Shown one piece after another: positions 10,272 through 19,165 of a stretch of 64,000 nucleotides of DNA (position 1 is the first letter of the stretch; each line of letters begins with the position of its first letter). The stretch lies in assembly GCF_018860915.1 (NCBI RefSeq), contig NZ_JAHKQD010000004.1, positions 1 to 64,000 on the forward strand, written 5' to 3'. The position numbers and the translations under genes are program-made. The notes under the pieces are model-generated. The model worked only from the letters and a program-made list of their open reading frames with translations. It had not been told where the DNA came from and made no database searches. The DNA comes from Colwellia sp. C2M11 (GTDB lineage Bacteria > Pseudomonadota > Gammaproteobacteria > Enterobacterales > Alteromonadaceae).

Positions 10272-11060
10272 TTACAGTTGTTGGTTGATATAACTTAACA
10301 TTTCATCAACAGCAGAAATTACTTTCGAATTCATTTCGTAAACACGTTGAGACTCGATTAAGTTCACCAGCTCTTCGGTAGTATTTACGTTAGAGGTTTC
10401 TAAAGCGCCTTGCACTAGCATACCGTAGCCCTCTAGACCTGGAATACCTTCTTGTGGAGCACCACTTACAGCGGTTTCAGTAAATAAGTTTTGTCCTATT
10501 GGCTCAAGCCCTGTTGGGTTAACAAAATTAACCGTGTTAATTTGTCCAATTACCGCAGGCTCTGCCTGGCCTTGTTGTGTTACTGACACTTCACCGTCTT
10601 GTGAGATGACAATACTGATTGCGTCCTCAGGGATAGTAATCTGTGGCTGTAACGCATAACCAGCGCCTGGCGTAACCATATTACCTTCTTCATCCATGGT
10701 AAATTGACCATTACGGCTGTAAGCAGATGAACCGTCAGGTAACAAAATTTCAAAGAAGCCTTCACCTTGAATCATAAGATCTAACGAATTATCTGTTGTT
10801 AGCATATCGCCTTGCGTATGGATTTTTTGCGTAGCAACAACTTTAGTACCTGCACCTAGCATTAAACCTGAAGGTGCTTCACTATCATTAGCCGTTCGTC
10901 CACCTGGTTGGTTTATGTTTTGGTAAAGCAAATCTTCAAATACTGCTCTGCTCTTTTTAAAACCAACAGTGCTGGCATTCGCTAAGTTATTAGAAATAAC
11001 TGCGATATCTTTGGTTTGAGCGTCTAAACCTGTTTTACTTATCCATAATGCTGGGTTCAT
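10272..11060 (-). CDS. flgG: flagellar distal rod protein FlgG
   Basis: FlgG builds the distal rod that passes through the P and L rings. The 262-residue protein has the N-terminal rod motif (KTGLDAQTKDIAVISNNLAN, ASTVGFKKSRAVFEDLLYQ) and the C-terminal motif (LETSNVNTTEELVNLIESQR), both standard for FlgG. It has the exact usual length. It follows flgF by about 45 nt and precedes flgH, the canonical order. Confidence 0.97.
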   Translation of the reverse strand: MNPALWISKTGLDAQTKDIAVISNNLANASTVGFKKSRAVFEDLLYQNINQPGGRTANDSEAPSGLMLGAGTKVVATQKIHTQGDMLTTDNSLDLMIQGEGFFEILLPDGSSAYSRNGQFTMDEEGNMVTPGAGYALQPQITIPEDAISIVISQDGEVSVTQQGQAEPAVIGQINTVNFVNPTGLEPIGQNLFTETAVSGAPQEGIPGLEGYGMLVQGALETSNVNTTEELVNLIESQRVYEMNSKVISAVDEMLSYINQQL

Positions 11061-11105
11061 ACATCACCTCTAAAAATTTTATTGCTTTCATGCATTTCTT
11101 TAAGA

Positions 11106-11879
11106 CTAGAATGCACGTAATAATGAAGAACTGCTTGAATCAATTTCTTCTGCTGTTTTCATTAATTTTAAGTGCATTTCAAATTGCCTTTGTAATGCGA
11201 TCATGTCTGTCATTTCAGACAAAGGATTAACATTACTTGACTCAAGAGCACCGCCTTGGACTTGTACATTGACACTAGCCAGTTCTGCTTGACCATCTTT
11301 ACGTCTAAATAGACCATCAGCGCCTTTTTCTAATAAACGAACATCAGGGTCAACTAATTTAATGCGGCCAATTTCTTCCTGTACACTACTTGGCGCCCCT
11401 TCAGGCTGAACCATAATAGTTCCATCAGATGAGATTTGAATATTGCTAACCGGTAAAGGAACGATAATAGGACCATTGTCTCCTAATACAACTTCACCAC
11501 TGGTCGTTTCTAAGGTGCCATTTTCTGTTAAACGTAAATGTCCTTGCCTACTATAAGCTTCACTTTGTCCAAAAGGATCAGCGGCACTATTCATTACTTG
11601 CGGCGTCTGTACAGCAAACCAACCGTCGCCTTTGATTGCGATATCAAGCGGGCGTCCAGTCGTTAATAAAGAGCCAGAGTCAAAATTTTGGCTTGCGCGT
11701 TCAGTCATGGCAAAAACACGTGTTGGTTGACCTTCGCCAAACGCTTGCATGGTTCGCGCTTGTGCTAAATCAGCTTTAAAGCCTGTAGTTTTGGCATTTG
11801 CGAGGTTATTAGCATTAATTGCTAGCGCCTGCATATTTTGTTTGGCACCGCTCATGGCGACATAAAGCATCTTATCCAT
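11106..11879 (-). CDS. flgF: flagellar proximal rod protein FlgF
   Basis: FlgF is a proximal-rod subunit. The 257-residue product starts MDKMLYVAMSGAKQNMQALA, contains the rod motif NANNLANAKTTGFKADLAQA, and ends with LESSNVNPLSEMTDMIALQR, typical of FlgF. It is first in a transcription unit, with a near-perfect sigma-54 promoter about 40 nt upstream and a terminator-like hairpin separating it from flgE. The operon continues flgG-H-I-J-K-L. Confidence 0.95.
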   Translation of the reverse strand: MDKMLYVAMSGAKQNMQALAINANNLANAKTTGFKADLAQARTMQAFGEGQPTRVFAMTERASQNFDSGSLLTTGRPLDIAIKGDGWFAVQTPQVMNSAADPFGQSEAYSRQGHLRLTENGTLETTSGEVVLGDNGPIIVPLPVSNIQISSDGTIMVQPEGAPSSVQEEIGRIKLVDPDVRLLEKGADGLFRRKDGQAELASVNVQVQGGALESSNVNPLSEMTDMIALQRQFEMHLKLMKTAEEIDSSSSSLLRAF

Positions 11880-11917
11880 AATGGTTTCCAGAAAATAAAA
11901 ATTGTTACATTAGTAAA

Positions 11918-11933
11918 TGCAAGGACAATGCCA
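11918..11933 (-). promoter_or_regulatory. sigma-54 promoter of the flgF-L operon
   Basis: The minus strand reads TGGCATTGTCCTTGCA, matching the RpoN consensus at every highly conserved position (GG-N10-GC). It predicts transcription start about 26 nt before the flgF ATG. Confidence 0.9.
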
Positions 11934-12010
11934 AAGATGTATTAAGAAGTTTATGCTATGTTTTTCTGCACTTTGAAAAGAAATATATAGAGGAAATAGA
12001 TAAGAGAATA

Positions 12011-12061
12011 AAAGAAAAAGCTGCTGCCCCCAATAACATAGTCATCGAGAGCTAGCAGCTT
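12011..12061 (-). terminator. probable terminator after flgE
   Basis: On the minus strand AAGCTGCT (12054-12061) and AGCAGCTT (12018-12025) pair over 8 bp with a 28-nt loop, followed by TTTCTTTT. It lies about 50 nt past the flgE stop, before the flgF promoter, so it probably ends the flgBCDE transcript. The long loop lowers confidence. Confidence 0.6.
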
Positions 12062-12112
12062 AAAGATAATTTTGTTCAATAATACAACAGTTAAAATAAA
12101 ATCACTGCTTAA

Positions 12113-13417
12113 CTATCTAATTTGTAAAATAGTATTATTTAAATCATTATCCACTTCTAACGAACGAGAGTTAGCTTGGAAGTTTCGCTGTGCTGAAATT
12201 AAATCAATTAATTCTGTGGTTAAGTTCACATTAGATTGCTCTAATGCTGAAGAGTTAATTTCACCAAAAGTGCCTCCGCCAGCTTCACCCGCCACTGGCT
12301 CACCAGAAGTGATACTTTCCTTCCATGACGTGCCGCCTATCTGCGTTAAGCCCTGCTCATTCGCAAAATTAACTAATGCTATACGCGCTAGAGGCGTGGC
12401 GGTACCATTACTATAGGTAGCTTCTACTAAGCCATCAGTACCTATCTCAATACCGGTTAGTCGACCAACCGCTAAGCCATCTTGCTCTAATGACGTCACT
12501 TCAAAGTTAGAAGCAAATTGCGTTGGTTCATTAACATTAGGACCCGTTGTATCTAAATTAAAATCAATGACTACCGCTTGAGTTGGATCAGCACCGTTCG
12601 TTAATACTGCCGCCCCTAGTGCCGCAGTGGTAATGGTAGCTGGCACTTGACCAATAAAATCGCCATTTGAATCAAATTCTAAAGTAGCATTATTTATACC
12701 ATCACCATCCAAATCGACACCACCAGGGAGATCCACTAACTGGTCATCTACAGCCACATGCATATCCCAATTATTTGCCGCCGTTTTAACAAAATAGTAG
12801 GTCATCACATGGCTATCACCTAGTGAATCATAAATGTTAACCGACGTGGCATTGTTATAAGTAAGTGAATCATCTTTATCGAAAGCAAAAGAAGGAACAT
12901 CATCACCGGCAGGTAAATTCATTTTAATGTCTACTTCATTTGTTTTTGTTGGCGATCCGGATGAAGTAGGTATTTGTAATGGCGATGCAGTACTTAAGGC
13001 AACCGATGAAGAAGAGCCATCTGAGTTGACATCAAATGCTAATAAATATTCGCCGGCAGAGTTAACAACAAAGTTACTATCATTTAACTTGTATTCACCT
13101 GCACGAGTATAAGATGTTTCTAAACTATCAATACTTGGTACCGTAGCAAAAAAACCACTACCTGTTATTGCTAAATCAAGCGAGTTAGTCGTAAAAGCGA
13201 TACTACCTTGTGAGAATTGTTGAGCAACTTCAGATGTTAAGACACCATCACCCACTTTTGTTTTACTTGATGACAATAAAGATGTTGCATATACATCTAC
13301 AAATTCAGCACGCGATTCTTTAAAGCCCGTGGTATTAACGTTAGCTATATTGTTAGACGTAACATCTAAATCTTTTTGTGCTGCGTTTAACCCACTTAAT
13401 GCTATATTAAATGACAT
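12113..13417 (-). CDS. flgE: flagellar hook protein FlgE
   Basis: FlgE is the hook subunit. The 434-residue protein begins MSFNIALSGLNAAQKDLDVT with SNNIANVNTTGFKESRAEF, and ends with SALEQSNVNLTTELIDLISA and QRNFQANSRSLEVDNDL, all typical of hook proteins. The central region is variable. It lies 99 nt after flgD in the flgBCDE group, and is followed by a terminator. The length is within the usual range for polar flagella. Confidence 0.97.
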   Translation of the reverse strand: MSFNIALSGLNAAQKDLDVTSNNIANVNTTGFKESRAEFVDVYATSLLSSSKTKVGDGVLTSEVAQQFSQGSIAFTTNSLDLAITGSGFFATVPSIDSLETSYTRAGEYKLNDSNFVVNSAGEYLLAFDVNSDGSSSSVALSTASPLQIPTSSGSPTKTNEVDIKMNLPAGDDVPSFAFDKDDSLTYNNATSVNIYDSLGDSHVMTYYFVKTAANNWDMHVAVDDQLVDLPGGVDLDGDGINNATLEFDSNGDFIGQVPATITTAALGAAVLTNGADPTQAVVIDFNLDTTGPNVNEPTQFASNFEVTSLEQDGLAVGRLTGIEIGTDGLVEATYSNGTATPLARIALVNFANEQGLTQIGGTSWKESITSGEPVAGEAGGGTFGEINSSALEQSNVNLTTELIDLISAQRNFQANSRSLEVDNDLNNTILQIR

Positions 13418-13516
13418 AATTTAATCCTCTTAAAAATTCATTGCTTTATTAGGCTACATTTCATTCTAATGCTAACCTGTAAAATTTATCTTTTTGTTGA
13501 GTTTTACCCCAATCAA

Positions 13517-14203
13517 TTAACCTTCTGCAACTTCAACTACATCTTCTAATTTCATCGCACTACCACCATTAAGATTAAGTACAATACCGTTTGAACCGGC
13601 AAGCGTAACACTATCTACCTTACGATAAGTCATTGCTTGCAATTCAGACGCTTGTCCTTCAACAAGACCAACAACTCTAAAACGATAAGCCCCAGTAGTT
13701 GCGGCTTCCCCTGCAGACGTTTGGCCATCCCAAGTAAAGGCGGCACCACCTGCAGCCATATCGCCAACAGGTACCGTTTGAACAATTTCACCTGCAACGT
13801 TTTCAACGTAAATAGTGATATTACTTGCCGCCTCAGTAGTAACTATTTTCCCTTGAACTGAATCGCCTTCGCTCATGCCAAAAACATTATCTTCAACTAA
13901 AACACTTCGACCTACCAAAGATGAGGCTTGTAAGGCTTGACTTGAAGTCATCGAGCTAGCAAAACCAGCAAAAGATTCATTCAACTGACTTACACCGTCT
14001 GTTGTAGAGAATGCGGTCATTTGAGAGATCATTTCATTGTTATCTGCAGGTTCGGTTGGATCTTGGTTTGCTAACTCTTGTGTTAACAACGCAAAAAAAT
14101 CAGCCTGCGTGAGCATGCCATTGCCACCACTATCAGCAGTTTCATATTCTTCTTTTTGCCAATAAAGAGAGTCAAGGCCATTTGTACCACTAACAGTTTC
14201 CAT
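13517..14203 (-). CDS. flgD: flagellar hook-capping protein FlgD
   Basis: FlgD is the scaffold cap for hook assembly. The 228-residue protein has the conserved N-terminal part (LTQADFFALLTQELANQDPT, then EPADNNEMISQMTAFSTTDG), a FlgD Ig-like middle (about 105-190, with TFTWDGQTSAGE) and a C-terminal tail. It lies 10 nt after flgC. The length and domain order are normal. Confidence 0.95.
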   Translation of the reverse strand: METVSGTNGLDSLYWQKEEYETADSGGNGMLTQADFFALLTQELANQDPTEPADNNEMISQMTAFSTTDGVSQLNESFAGFASSMTSSQALQASSLVGRSVLVEDNVFGMSEGDSVQGKIVTTEAASNITIYVENVAGEIVQTVPVGDMAAGGAAFTWDGQTSAGEAATTGAYRFRVVGLVEGQASELQAMTYRKVDSVTLAGSNGIVLNLNGGSAMKLEDVVEVAEG

Positions 14204-14213
14204 TTCCTACTCC

Positions 14214-14633
14214 TTATGACTGACCAAGTTGCAGTGTTTTAGTTAACATGTTTTTTGCTGACTCTGCTAATTGCACATTAGTTTGATATGAACGAGACGC
14301 AGAAATCATATTGGTCATTTCTTCAATAACATTAACATTAGGTTTATAAATATAACCGTCTTTGTCTGACATAGGGTGTTCAGGTGCGTATTCAACATTT
14401 AGAGGTTTGTTACTTTCAACTATCCCTAATACTTGTACACCAACACTACTTTCTTGTCCCCCGGCAGCTTTTTGCATAGCAGCGGCAAAAACTGGATGCC
14501 TAGCACGATATGTTTCACTTACACTTGAACTAACACTGTCAGCATTAGCAATGTTACTTGCCGTGGTATTTAAACGCATTGACTGCGCACTCATACCACT
14601 ACCTGTGATGTTAAATACGTTAAAAAGGCTCAT
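14214..14633 (-). CDS. flgC: flagellar basal-body rod protein FlgC
   Basis: FlgC is a proximal-rod subunit. The 139-residue protein begins MSLFNVFNITGSGMSAQSMR and has TASNIANADSVSS and the C-terminal YKPNVNVIEEMTNMISASRS, typical of FlgC. It lies 2 nt downstream of flgB and 10 nt before flgD. Confidence 0.97.
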   Translation of the reverse strand: MSLFNVFNITGSGMSAQSMRLNTTASNIANADSVSSSVSETYRARHPVFAAAMQKAAGGQESSVGVQVLGIVESNKPLNVEYAPEHPMSDKDGYIYKPNVNVIEEMTNMISASRSYQTNVQLAESAKNMLTKTLQLGQS

Positions 14634-14635
14634 TA

Positions 14636-15031
14636 TTAAGCACCTCCTGAGATGACATTTTTCAGGGCTTTTATTTTTCCGTTAAGAAACTGAACCCCAG
14701 CTTGATACTCTAATGTGTTTTCTAGATACAAGTTTCGTTCCACTTGTACATCTACCGTGTTACCGTCTCCGGTATCGGGCTGATCTGGATTGCGAAAAGC
14801 AATGTTATTATTTATTTCAGTACGCACATCAAAGTGTTTAGCGTGAGTTTTACTCATGCCAATTTGTTGTTGACCAGCTTGTTGCATCGCTTTTTGAAAG
14901 TCCATGCCCTTTGCTTTATAACCAGGGGTATCAGCATTAGCAATATTGCTAGCGATCACTTCCGCTCGCTGAGATCGCAAAAGCATTCCCTTTGCGTGAA
15001 GTTCAAAACCTTTATCAAAGCTAATAGCCAT
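14636..15031 (-). CDS. flgB: flagellar basal-body rod protein FlgB
   Basis: FlgB is a proximal-rod subunit. The 131-residue protein has VIASNIANADTPGYKAKGMD near the N-terminus and the C-terminal ENTLEYQAGVQFLNGKIKAL, both typical of FlgB. It is the first gene of flgBCDE. A sigma-54-like promoter lies about 37 nt upstream, almost the same spacing as for flgF. Confidence 0.96.
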   Translation of the reverse strand: MAISFDKGFELHAKGMLLRSQRAEVIASNIANADTPGYKAKGMDFQKAMQQAGQQQIGMSKTHAKHFDVRTEINNNIAFRNPDQPDTGDGNTVDVQVERNLYLENTLEYQAGVQFLNGKIKALKNVISGGA

Positions 15032-15347
15032 AATAACTCACCATTAATTATATTTAACATTGAGTCATTCAATAATTATGCCAATAAAGATGATACAAAT
15101 TAAAAAGAAAGTAAAATGCTGCCAACGACCTTACTAGTAGTAAATAAAAAATTATTAAGCAATGAAAGTATGTTGCAGGGATAAATAAGAGGGGAGTATG
15201 TGGTTTGTAAAGTTAATATCCAGTGAAATAGCAGGTTGTAGATTAAGTAAATACTAAGTTGTGAAGTTTATCTAACTTCTATTTATTGTAAATTTCACAA
15301 CTATAGTGGTTACAGCACATTAATAATAAAAGGAGATTATTCCCTTT
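15032..15347. other. flgB-cheR intergenic region with a long hairpin
   Basis: No gene is seen. It holds the possible flgB promoter at 15068-15083 and an inverted repeat at 15257-15302. The repeat has AGTTGTGAA and TTCACAACT as perfect outer arms; counting one G-U pair the RNA stem is 14 bp with an 18-nt loop. Next to the cheR stop, AAAGG and CCTTT (about 15328-15345) could form a weak terminator. Confidence 0.5.
15068..15083 (-). promoter_or_regulatory. probable sigma-54 promoter of flgBCDE
   Basis: The minus strand reads TGGCATAATTATTGAA. The -24 box is identical to that of flgF and the distance to the start codon is nearly the same (37 against 39 nt), but the -12 box has TTGA instead of TTGC. 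The matching position supports it despite this mismatch. Confidence 0.5.
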
Positions 15348-16178
15348 TTATTTTTTTTGATAAATAATACCTGGGTTACAACGCAGCATCTCAAAATCAG
15401 CATTTAATCCAGAAAGTGATTCCGAAGCACCTAAAAACAAATACCCTCTTTCATTCAAAGTGCCATGAATTTGACTTATTATTTGAGTTTTGATTTCTGT
15501 TGAAAAATAAATCAGCACATTTCGACAGAAAACAACATCAAAACGTCCCATCAAACTATAGCTATTAAGTAAATTAAGCGGGCGAAAACTTACCATTTTT
15601 TTCACTTCATCTTTTACCTTCAGCATGCCATTATCACCATTTTCAAAAAACTGTCTTTTTCTTTCTTCAGACAAACCACGTGCTAACGCAAGTGAATCAT
15701 AATGTCCATATTTGCAGTGTTCCAGCATAGTACTTGAAATATCAGTACCAATAATTTGTATACCTCTTGAGAAGCTGCCAGGATTACTTTTTTGATACTC
15801 TAAAATTGACATCGCAATAGAGTATGCTTCTTGCCCAGACGAACTCGCTGCTGACCAAATTTTGACAGGCGTTTTACGTTGAGCTAATTCGGGCAATATT
15901 TTACTTTTTAATAGCTTAAAAGGGTAATCATCACGAAACCATAGTGTTTCATTAGTCGTCATGGCATCGATCACTGCAGCTCGTAGTTGTCGCTCTACGG
16001 GTGACAACGTTCGAGTCACTAATTCTCCAAGCGAATTAACACCAAACTTGCTCATTAACGGAGCTAAGCGGCTTTTAACTAGATATTGCTTACTTTCACC
16101 TAGTACAATGCCACACTGTTGCTCTAAAAAAACTCTAAATTGATGATAACTTTTATCGTCAAGTTGTCTTACTGACAC
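15348..16178 (-). CDS. cheR: chemotaxis protein methyltransferase CheR
   Basis: CheR adds methyl groups from S-adenosylmethionine to glutamates on chemoreceptors. The 276-residue protein has the N-terminal helical domain (about 1-75) and the SAM-binding domain, with IWSAASSSGQEAYSIAM around residue 110 and FDVVFCRNVLIYFS around 215, typical of CheR. It lies about 40 nt after cheV. The cheV-cheR pair beside flgB is common in polar-flagellum loci. Confidence 0.95.
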   Translation of the reverse strand: MSVRQLDDKSYHQFRVFLEQQCGIVLGESKQYLVKSRLAPLMSKFGVNSLGELVTRTLSPVERQLRAAVIDAMTTNETLWFRDDYPFKLLKSKILPELAQRKTPVKIWSAASSSGQEAYSIAMSILEYQKSNPGSFSRGIQIIGTDISSTMLEHCKYGHYDSLALARGLSEERKRQFFENGDNGMLKVKDEVKKMVSFRPLNLLNSYSLMGRFDVVFCRNVLIYFSTEIKTQIISQIHGTLNERGYLFLGASESLSGLNADFEMLRCNPGIIYQKK

Positions 16179-16217
16179 TAGTACTACTTCCTAATTTATT
16201 TTATATGGTGACTATTT

Positions 16218-17147
16218 TTATAATGGATGGTTTAGCCACTTTTTAACCGCTGTTGCTAGTTCATCTGGATGAAATTTAGCAATAAAATCATCAGCACCAA
16301 CTTTTTGAACCATGGCATTGTTAAACACACCGCTCAGTGATGTATGCAAAATAATTGGCATTTTAGCCATACGTTCATTACCTTTCACTTCAGCGGTTAG
16401 CGTATAGCCATCCATTTCTGGCATTTCGATATCAGAAACCATTAAAGCTACTTTCTCAGTAATGCTATGCTCACACGTTTCAGCAATAGCAATGAGTTGA
16501 TCTAATGCCTCTTGCCCATTTTTTGCTAACGCCATTTTAATACCTAATGGCTCTAATGCTCTTTTTACTTGATTACGTGCCACGGTTGAATCATCCGCTA
16601 TCATCACTATTCGTTCACCGAGATCTTCGCCCACGCTTTTATCAACAACACCATCACTTAAATCAGTTGAAACAGGGCTAATTTCATTCAATATTTTTTC
16701 TACATCTAAAATAGAAACCATTTGATTGTCAATTTCAGTAACAGCAGTTAAATAGCTAGACTTCCCTGTTCCTTCAGGAGGTGGCATCATGTCTTTCCAG
16801 CTTAACGTAACAATCCGCTCAACACCTGCCACTAGAAAGCCTTGAATACTACGATTATATTCAGCAATAATAATAAAAGAATCTTCAGTTTGCGTTATCG
16901 CTGGCCCACCAATAGCTTTACTCATATCAATAACTGAAATAGTTTGTCCACGAATATGAGCAACCCCTTTAATAAAAGAGTCTTGTTTAGGAATCATGGT
17001 TAATTTAGGACACTGTAATACTTCCCTTACTTTAAAAACGTTAATTCCAAAACGTTGGCGACCTACCAATTTAAAAAGTAGTAGTTCCAATCTATTTTGA
17101 CCAACCAATTGTGTTCGCTGATTGACCGAGTCTAATATACCTGCCAT
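16218..17147 (-). CDS. cheV: chemotaxis coupling protein CheV
   Basis: CheV joins a CheW-like coupling domain to a response-regulator receiver. I start it at 17147 (MAGILDSVNQRTQLVGQ) with a TGAGG ribosome-binding site. A 35-codon hydrophobic extension is open upstream but is not part of the family. Residues about 15-160 are the CheW domain (GINVFKVREVLQCP, IRGQTISVIDM). Residues about 178-309 are the receiver, with D185/D186, phospho-acceptor D239 in SDIEMPEMDG, and a lysine near the end. It is transcribed with cheR, away from flgA. Confidence 0.93.
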   Translation of the reverse strand: MAGILDSVNQRTQLVGQNRLELLLFKLVGRQRFGINVFKVREVLQCPKLTMIPKQDSFIKGVAHIRGQTISVIDMSKAIGGPAITQTEDSFIIIAEYNRSIQGFLVAGVERIVTLSWKDMMPPPEGTGKSSYLTAVTEIDNQMVSILDVEKILNEISPVSTDLSDGVVDKSVGEDLGERIVMIADDSTVARNQVKRALEPLGIKMALAKNGQEALDQLIAIAETCEHSITEKVALMVSDIEMPEMDGYTLTAEVKGNERMAKMPIILHTSLSGVFNNAMVQKVGADDFIAKFHPDELATAVKKWLNHPL

Positions 17148-17402
17148 AAAAACCTCATTTATAATCAAGAGCGCTATCATTAATCCTATATTGAATAGAA
17201 CAAAAAGGCACAATTCTTGATTGTATTTACTGTATGTCAAAATAAGTGACAAAAAACTGATGCTTAGTATGTCACTATATTATAAGTAATGAATATAATT
17301 AATATACTCATAGTATAAACTTAATGTGCCAATAACTATGTTACCCTAGTTAAGAGCATAGTCGAGTATTTGAATTAACCTAAAAATATATGGCAAAAAA
17401 TC

Positions 17403-18095
17403 ATGCGTACAAGTATCGTTTATCTTTCTTTTATCTGCTTATTAATGCTTTTACCCTCCATCAGTTTAGCGACAACATGGGATAGAGCTTATATAGAGTC
17501 ATTTGCAAAAAAATACCTAGAAGCCAATATACCTGCGCCAGCTGATGGACGAATATCCTTTAATGTTACCAATATAGATACAAGAATAATAATAAAACCT
17601 TGCCAAGTACCTATTAAAGCAAATATACCTGAAAATACCAATCGTAGGAATGTTAATGTTAATATAACTTGTGATGATGCAACTCCTTGGCAATTATACT
17701 TACCTGCTAAAATTGAAAGAACCTTTGCAGTTGTTGTTACAACGAGTACGATTGAGAAAGGTGAAGTGCTCACTAAAGAGAATATTGCAATAGATTACAT
17801 TGCCACAAACAAAATACGTGGTGAAAGGATTACCGATATAAACTCAGTGTTGGGTAGTAAAGCAGAAAAAAGAATCGGCAATGAACGCACCATTACTAAA
17901 TCAAACATATGTTTAGTTTGTAAAGGAGACGTTATTACTATTATTGCAAAAAATGATAACTTTTTAATTAAAACAAAAGGTACTGCACTAAGCTCAGGTA
18001 ATTTACATGAACAGATTGAGGTTAAAAACTCACGTTCTGGTCGAATAATTAAGCCTCAAATTAGTGCTGTTAATCAGGTTACTATTAACCTATAA
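17403..18095 (+). CDS. flgA: flagellar P-ring chaperone FlgA
   Basis: FlgA is a periplasmic chaperone for P-ring (FlgI) assembly. The 230-residue precursor has a signal peptide (about 1-23, ending SISLA) and a C-terminal SAF-type domain with VTTSTIEKGEVLTKENIAI and RNSRSGRI-like KNSRSGRIIKPQI near the end, characteristic of FlgA. Its sequence is more diverged than the rest of the locus, as is common for FlgA. It is divergent from cheV and precedes flgM by 139 nt. Confidence 0.9.
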   Translation: MRTSIVYLSFICLLMLLPSISLATTWDRAYIESFAKKYLEANIPAPADGRISFNVTNIDTRIIIKPCQVPIKANIPENTNRRNVNVNITCDDATPWQLYLPAKIERTFAVVVTTSTIEKGEVLTKENIAIDYIATNKIRGERITDINSVLGSKAEKRIGNERTITKSNICLVCKGDVITIIAKNDNFLIKTKGTALSSGNLHEQIEVKNSRSGRIIKPQISAVNQVTINL

Positions 18096-18158
18096 TTTTT
18101 AAGATCTAATCTTTACCGTCGGAAATTATTTTACCCTAAAATTTTTAGTGTATTTTAT

Positions 18159-18185
18159 TTAAGTTATCTTACTTTTTGCCGATAT
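18159..18185 (+). promoter_or_regulatory. sigma-28 (FliA) promoter of flgMN
   Basis: TTAAGTTA, 11 nt, GCCGATAT matches TAAAGTTT-N11-GCCGATAA at 6/8 and 7/8. It lies about 50 nt before the flgM ATG. A FliA-dependent flgM gives the known negative feedback on FliA. Confidence 0.8.
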
Positions 18186-18234
18186 AAAGTTAATGAATAA
18201 ACTTTAGAAGAACTTTTTACCGTAGGGTAATATT

Positions 18235-18540
18235 ATGACTATAAATATCAATAACTTAAATAACCAAGCACAGATCAACCAAAATAAGCAGTCTCATGCT
18301 AAACAAGATGTGGCTCAAACTACAGCACATAGCCCACAAACTAAACATGTTGCTCGCGACTCTGTTTCCTTGACGCCACAAGCGCAACAGTTCAAAGAAT
18401 TACAAAAAAAATCAGCTGATGCACCTGTGATTAATCAAGAGAAAATTGAAGAGCTGAAAAAAACAATTGCCTCTGGTGAGTATAAAATAGATCCGCAAAA
18501 GCTTGCTGCTAGCATGGCTAAGTTTGAATTTACGTTATAA
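18235..18540 (+). CDS. flgM: anti-sigma-28 factor FlgM
   Basis: FlgM holds FliA inactive until the hook is complete and FlgM is exported. The 101-residue protein is small and polar, with the C-terminal FliA-binding region (VARDSVSLTPQAQQFKELQK, then EKIEELKKTIASGEYKIDPQ) typical of the family. A GTAGGGTAAT stretch precedes the ATG. It has its own sigma-28 promoter and lies before flgN. Confidence 0.93.
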   Translation: MTININNLNNQAQINQNKQSHAKQDVAQTTAHSPQTKHVARDSVSLTPQAQQFKELQKKSADAPVINQEKIEELKKTIASGEYKIDPQKLAASMAKFEFTL

Positions 18541-18560
18541 TTTGATATAACCGTGGGACT

Positions 18561-18575
18561 GGGTGATAATCACCC
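18561..18575 (+). other. small hairpin between flgM and flgN
   Basis: GGGTGATAATCACCC forms a 6-bp stem with a 3-nt loop, followed by only three T. It might weaken read-through into flgN or stabilise flgM mRNA. It is not a full terminator. Confidence 0.35.
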
Positions 18576-18599
18576 TTTGCTATAATAAAGGTGTACTTA

Positions 18600-19031
18600 A
18601 TGTCAGCTTCCCCTCAATCAATAGAGTTAATTTCTCAACAATTTGCTCAATTACAAGAACTAGAGCAAATTATTAGTAGTGAAAAACTTATTTTACAGCA
18701 ACATCAACCTGACGCATTACTAGAAATTAGTGAGCAAAAAAACTTATTGTTGGTTGCTATTCAAGATTTAGATAAAAAAATTAGTCTTAACCAAGCTTTC
18801 TCAATAGATAAAAAAGCCGGGGTTCTTGATGAAAAACTCACTGAAATTGAAGATCTATTACACCTTTGCCAACAAAAAAACAAAATAAATGGCCAAATAA
18901 TAGCGCAATCTCAGCTAGCTGTTCAGCGTATGAAAACAACGTTATTAGAAAATAACAATAAATCATCAATGACTTATGATAGTAAAGGTAAGAAATCTGG
19001 TGGATTAAGCAGCATAGAGATGAAAGCTTAG
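18600..19031 (+). CDS. flgN: flagellar export chaperone FlgN
   Basis: FlgN binds FlgK and FlgL before export. I start at the ATG at 18600: the GTG at 18591 is part of the AAAGGTG ribosome-binding site. The 143-residue product is a helical, coiled-coil-like protein with LEQIISSEKLILQQHQPDAL and the ISEQKNLLLVAI segment that fits FlgN. Similarity in this family is low, so the call leans on position after flgM. It is followed by a 10-bp hairpin. Confidence 0.85.
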   Translation: MSASPQSIELISQQFAQLQELEQIISSEKLILQQHQPDALLEISEQKNLLLVAIQDLDKKISLNQAFSIDKKAGVLDEKLTEIEDLLHLCQQKNKINGQIIAQSQLAVQRMKTTLLENNNKSSMTYDSKGKKSGGLSSIEMKA

Positions 19032-19045
19032 ATAAGTCATATACT

Positions 19046-19081
19046 TCAGTTATTCAAATTATTAGCTATTAGAATAACTGA
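19046..19081 (+). other. inverted repeat past flgN
   Basis: TCAGTTATTC and GAATAACTGA are perfect 10-bp arms around a 16-nt loop, starting 14 nt after the flgN stop. No T-run follows. It may protect the 3' end or aid termination. Confidence 0.4.
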
Positions 19082-19116
19082 CTCAAAATAACCTCAAGTC
19101 AATATTTCATTAATAC

Positions 19117-19142
19117 AAAACAAGCCTCTATAATGAAGCTTG
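19117..19142 (-). terminator. terminator of flgOP
   Basis: On the minus strand CAAGCTTC and GAGGCTTG pair over 8 bp (one G-U) with a short loop and are followed by TTTTG. It lies about 25 nt past the flgP stop. Confidence 0.65.
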
Positions 19143-19165
19143 GTTGAATCGAGTGTACCCTACGT

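Noticed and set aside
17206-17221. AGGCACAATTCTTGAT as a sigma-54 promoter for flgA
   Set aside because: It lacks the -12 GC, lies about 180 nt from flgA and right beside the cheV start, so it is probably chance.
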